Below, one piece after another: positions 6,110 to 7,529 of a stretch of DNA of 7,529 nt. The stretch's first letter is position 1, and each line of letters begins with the position of its first letter. A program made the position numbers and the translations under genes. This stretch comes from Tagaea sp. (lineage in GTDB: Bacteria > Pseudomonadota > Alphaproteobacteria > CACIAM-22H2). The stretch spans positions 1 through 7,529 of the forward strand of contig JAMNXK010000085.1 of the NCBI GenBank assembly GCA_023653245.1. Reading direction: 5' to 3'. The notes beneath the pieces were generated by a model. It did no database searches, had not been told where the DNA came from, and saw nothing but the letters and a program-made list of their open reading frames with translations.

Positions 6110-7000
6110 ATGGATCGCCGGCAACTGCTCGCCTTCGTCGCCGTGGCCGATGAACTCCACTTCTCCAAGGCCGCCCAGCGCCTGCGCCTGACCCAGCCCG
6201 CGCTCAGCCAGCAGATCGCGCGGCTGGAGGCGTCGCTCGACGTGCGCCTGTTCGAGCGCAGCCCCAAGCGCGTGGCGCTGACCGATGCGGGCCGCGTCTT
6301 CCTCGAGGAAACGCGCGAGCTGCTGCGCCGGATGGATCGCTCGCTCGATCTCGCCAAGCGCGCCGCCGCGGGCCGGATCGGACATTTGACCGTCGCGTTC
6401 GTCGAAGCCTCGCCCTACGGCGTGCTGCCGCAACTGATGCTCGCCTATCGCCGCGCCATGCCGTCGGTGATGGTCTCGCTGTTGGAGAGCGTCTCGGGGG
6501 ACCAGATCGAAGCCATCGCCTCGGGCCGGATCGACGCGGGCTTGCTGCGGCCCTTGGCGACGGCCAAGGGTATCGACCGGCTGAAGCTGCACGCGGAGCC
6601 CTATCTGGTGGCGCTGCCCAAGACCCATCGCTTGGCGGCGCGGCCCGAAATCCCGATCGCCGAACTCGATGGCGAGGATCTGATCACCACGCCCCCGCCG
6701 CAGCGGCGCTATATCGAAAGCCGCTTTCGCGCGCGCTTCGAAAAAGCGGGCGTGACGCTGAACATCGTCCAAGAGGTCCAGCAGCTGCACACCACCGTCG
6801 GCTTGGTGGGGGCGGGCATGGGGATCGGCATCGTGCCGCGCTCGGTCACGCGGCTGCGGTTGGATGGCGTGGTCTATCGCCCCTTCGCGCCCGGCGACTC
6901 GCCCGACGCGGAGCTGCATCTGGCGTGGAAGCGCGACAATCCGTCCAAAACGCTCGCGGGATTCCTCGCCGTCGCGCGGCGATTCGCGAAGGAAAACTAA
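6110..7000 (+). CDS. LysR-type transcriptional regulator, divergent from the hydrolase-transporter operon
   Basis: A 296-residue LTTR of normal length. Residues 1-60 form the winged helix-turn-helix: [20 protein letters not shown], then [20 protein letters not shown] and the wing [16 protein letters not shown] linker helix follows to about residue 90, then a two-lobed effector-binding domain (about 90-290), with the block [20 protein letters not shown] (about 224-243) characteristic of the family. The ATG at 6110 is chosen because the HTH begins there and GGAG is 7 bases upstream; an in-frame upstream ATG at 5984 would run through the hydrolase start and the control region. Its position facing the operon suggests that it controls the operon and probably itself, in response to the imported compound or a metabolite of it. 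The effector is unknown. Its TAA overlaps the stop of the convergent hemF. Confidence 0.94.
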   Translation: MDRRQLLAFVAVADELHFSKAAQRLRLTQPALSQQIARLEASLDVRLFERSPKRVALTDAGRVFLEETRELLRRMDRSLDLAKRAAAGRIGHLTVAFVEASPYGVLPQLMLAYRRAMPSVMVSLLESVSGDQIEAIASGRIDAGLLRPLATAKGIDRLKLHAEPYLVALPKTHRLAARPEIPIAELDGEDLITTPPPQRRYIESRFRARFEKAGVTLNIVQEVQQLHTTVGLVGAGMGIGIVPRSVTRLRLDGVVYRPFAPGDSPDAELHLAWKRDNPSKTLAGFLAVARRFAKEN

Positions 7001-7529
7001 GGCCAGCCGACGTCGGGCGGCAGGCTCATCAGGATCGCTTCGACATTGCCGCCGGTCTTGAGGCCGAAGGTCGTGCCGCGATCGTAAAGCAGATTGAACT
7101 CGACATAGCGCCCCCGCCGCGCGCGCTGGTGCTCGCGCTCGGCGTCCGTCCAGGGTTCGCGCATATGGGCGCGCACCAAAGGCGGGAAGGCGGCGAGGAA
7201 GGCGAGGCCCACGTCGCGGGTGAAGGCGAAATCCCGATTCCAGTCGCCGCTATCGAGATTGTCGTAGAAGATGCCGCCCACGCCGCGCGGCTCGTTGCGA
7301 TGGGGCAGGAAGAAGTATTCGTCGCACCACGCTTTGTAGCGCGGGTAGTACGACGGATCGTGCCGGTCGCAGGCTTGGCGATAGGCCGCGTGGAAATGCG
7401 CGGTGTCGGATTCGTGCGGGGTCATCGGCGTCAAATCGCCGCCGCCGCCGAACCACGCTTTGGTCGTGACGATATGGCGCGTGTTCATATGCGTCGCCGG
7501 CACTTTCGGCGAGCGCATATGGGCGACCA
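6997..7529 (-). CDS. hemF: Aerobic coproporphyrinogen III oxidase, C-terminal part (5' end outside window)
   Basis: The reading runs leftward from the window edge to a TAG at 6997-6999, giving about 177 residues. HemF is the oxygen-dependent enzyme that decarboxylates two propionates of coproporphyrinogen III to give protoporphyrinogen IX in haem synthesis. Diagnostic blocks are [20 protein letters not shown] (the W-F-G-G-G-x-D-L-T-P motif), [20 protein letters not shown] followed by [29 protein letters not shown], and [15 protein letters not shown]. The Met codon at 7518 is internal: the frame continues as VAH upstream, as in intact homologues. The protein ends at SLPPDVGWP, roughly 25 residues shorter than E. 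coli HemF as I recall it; this may be normal for alphaproteobacteria. The second Asp of the usual F-D-D-L is Asn here (YDNL). It is a housekeeping gene with no apparent link to the operon. Confidence 0.95.
   Translation of the reverse strand, partial: VAHMRSPKVPATHMNTRHIVTTKAWFGGGGDLTPMTPHESDTAHFHAAYRQACDRHDPSYYPRYKAWCDEYFFLPHRNEPRGVGGIFYDNLDSGDWNRDFAFTRDVGLAFLAAFPPLVRAHMREPWTDAEREHQRARRGRYVEFNLLYDRGTTFGLKTGGNVEAILMSLPPDVGWP

Noticed and set aside
6065..6919. Minus-strand open frame opposite the LysR gene
   Set aside because: It has Gln/Arg-rich shadow composition and is antisense to a fully recognisable regulator.
1..7529. tRNA, rRNA, CRISPR array, IS element or riboswitch
   Set aside because: I saw no cloverleaf-like segment, regularly spaced repeats, transposase reading or inverted terminal repeats; gaps between genes are too short for most of these.

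Overview
This GC-rich window has compact, overlapping genes and most closely resembles an alphaproteobacterial chromosome, probably a Rhodospirillales-like lineage. The evidence is base composition, a HemF and a CCA-adding enzyme of alphaproteobacterial style, and a short-chain dehydrogenase that closely recalls Caulobacter XylB. This placement is inferred from sequence reading alone; no searches were run.

Layout: (1) 1-434, plus strand: C-terminal part of a CCA tRNA nucleotidyltransferase, running off the left edge. (2) About 436-716, plus strand: a broken remnant, probably the end of a PAS-like (PAS_5-type) protein, with its frame disrupted at a (GC)8 repeat. (3) 725-6011, minus strand: a tight five-gene operon. 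Read 5' to 3' it encodes a sulfatase-superfamily hydrolase, a XylB-like aldose dehydrogenase (SDR), a Tat-exported extracellular solute-binding protein and two CUT1-type ABC permeases. Three of the four junctions are 4-bp ATGA/GTGA overlaps. (4) 6012-6109: a short, locally AT-rich divergent control region. (5) 6110-7000, plus strand: a LysR-type regulator transcribed away from the operon. (6) 6997-7529, minus strand: the C-terminal part of aerobic coproporphyrinogen III oxidase (hemF), running off the right edge and converging on the regulator with overlapping stop codons.

How it may work: the binding protein and two permeases would import a small carbohydrate-like solute. The hydrolase has no signal peptide, so it should act in the cytoplasm and remove a sulfate (or possibly phosphonate/phosphate) ester after uptake. 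The dehydrogenase would then oxidise the freed sugar at C1 to a lactone/aldonate. The divergent LysR protein is the obvious candidate regulator. No ATP-binding subunit and no downstream aldonate dehydratase/aldolase is visible, so either the locus is incomplete here or those functions are supplied elsewhere. An import-then-desulfate-then-oxidise cluster for a small sulfated sugar is the most interesting hypothesis in the window. Its substrate cannot be read from the sequence.
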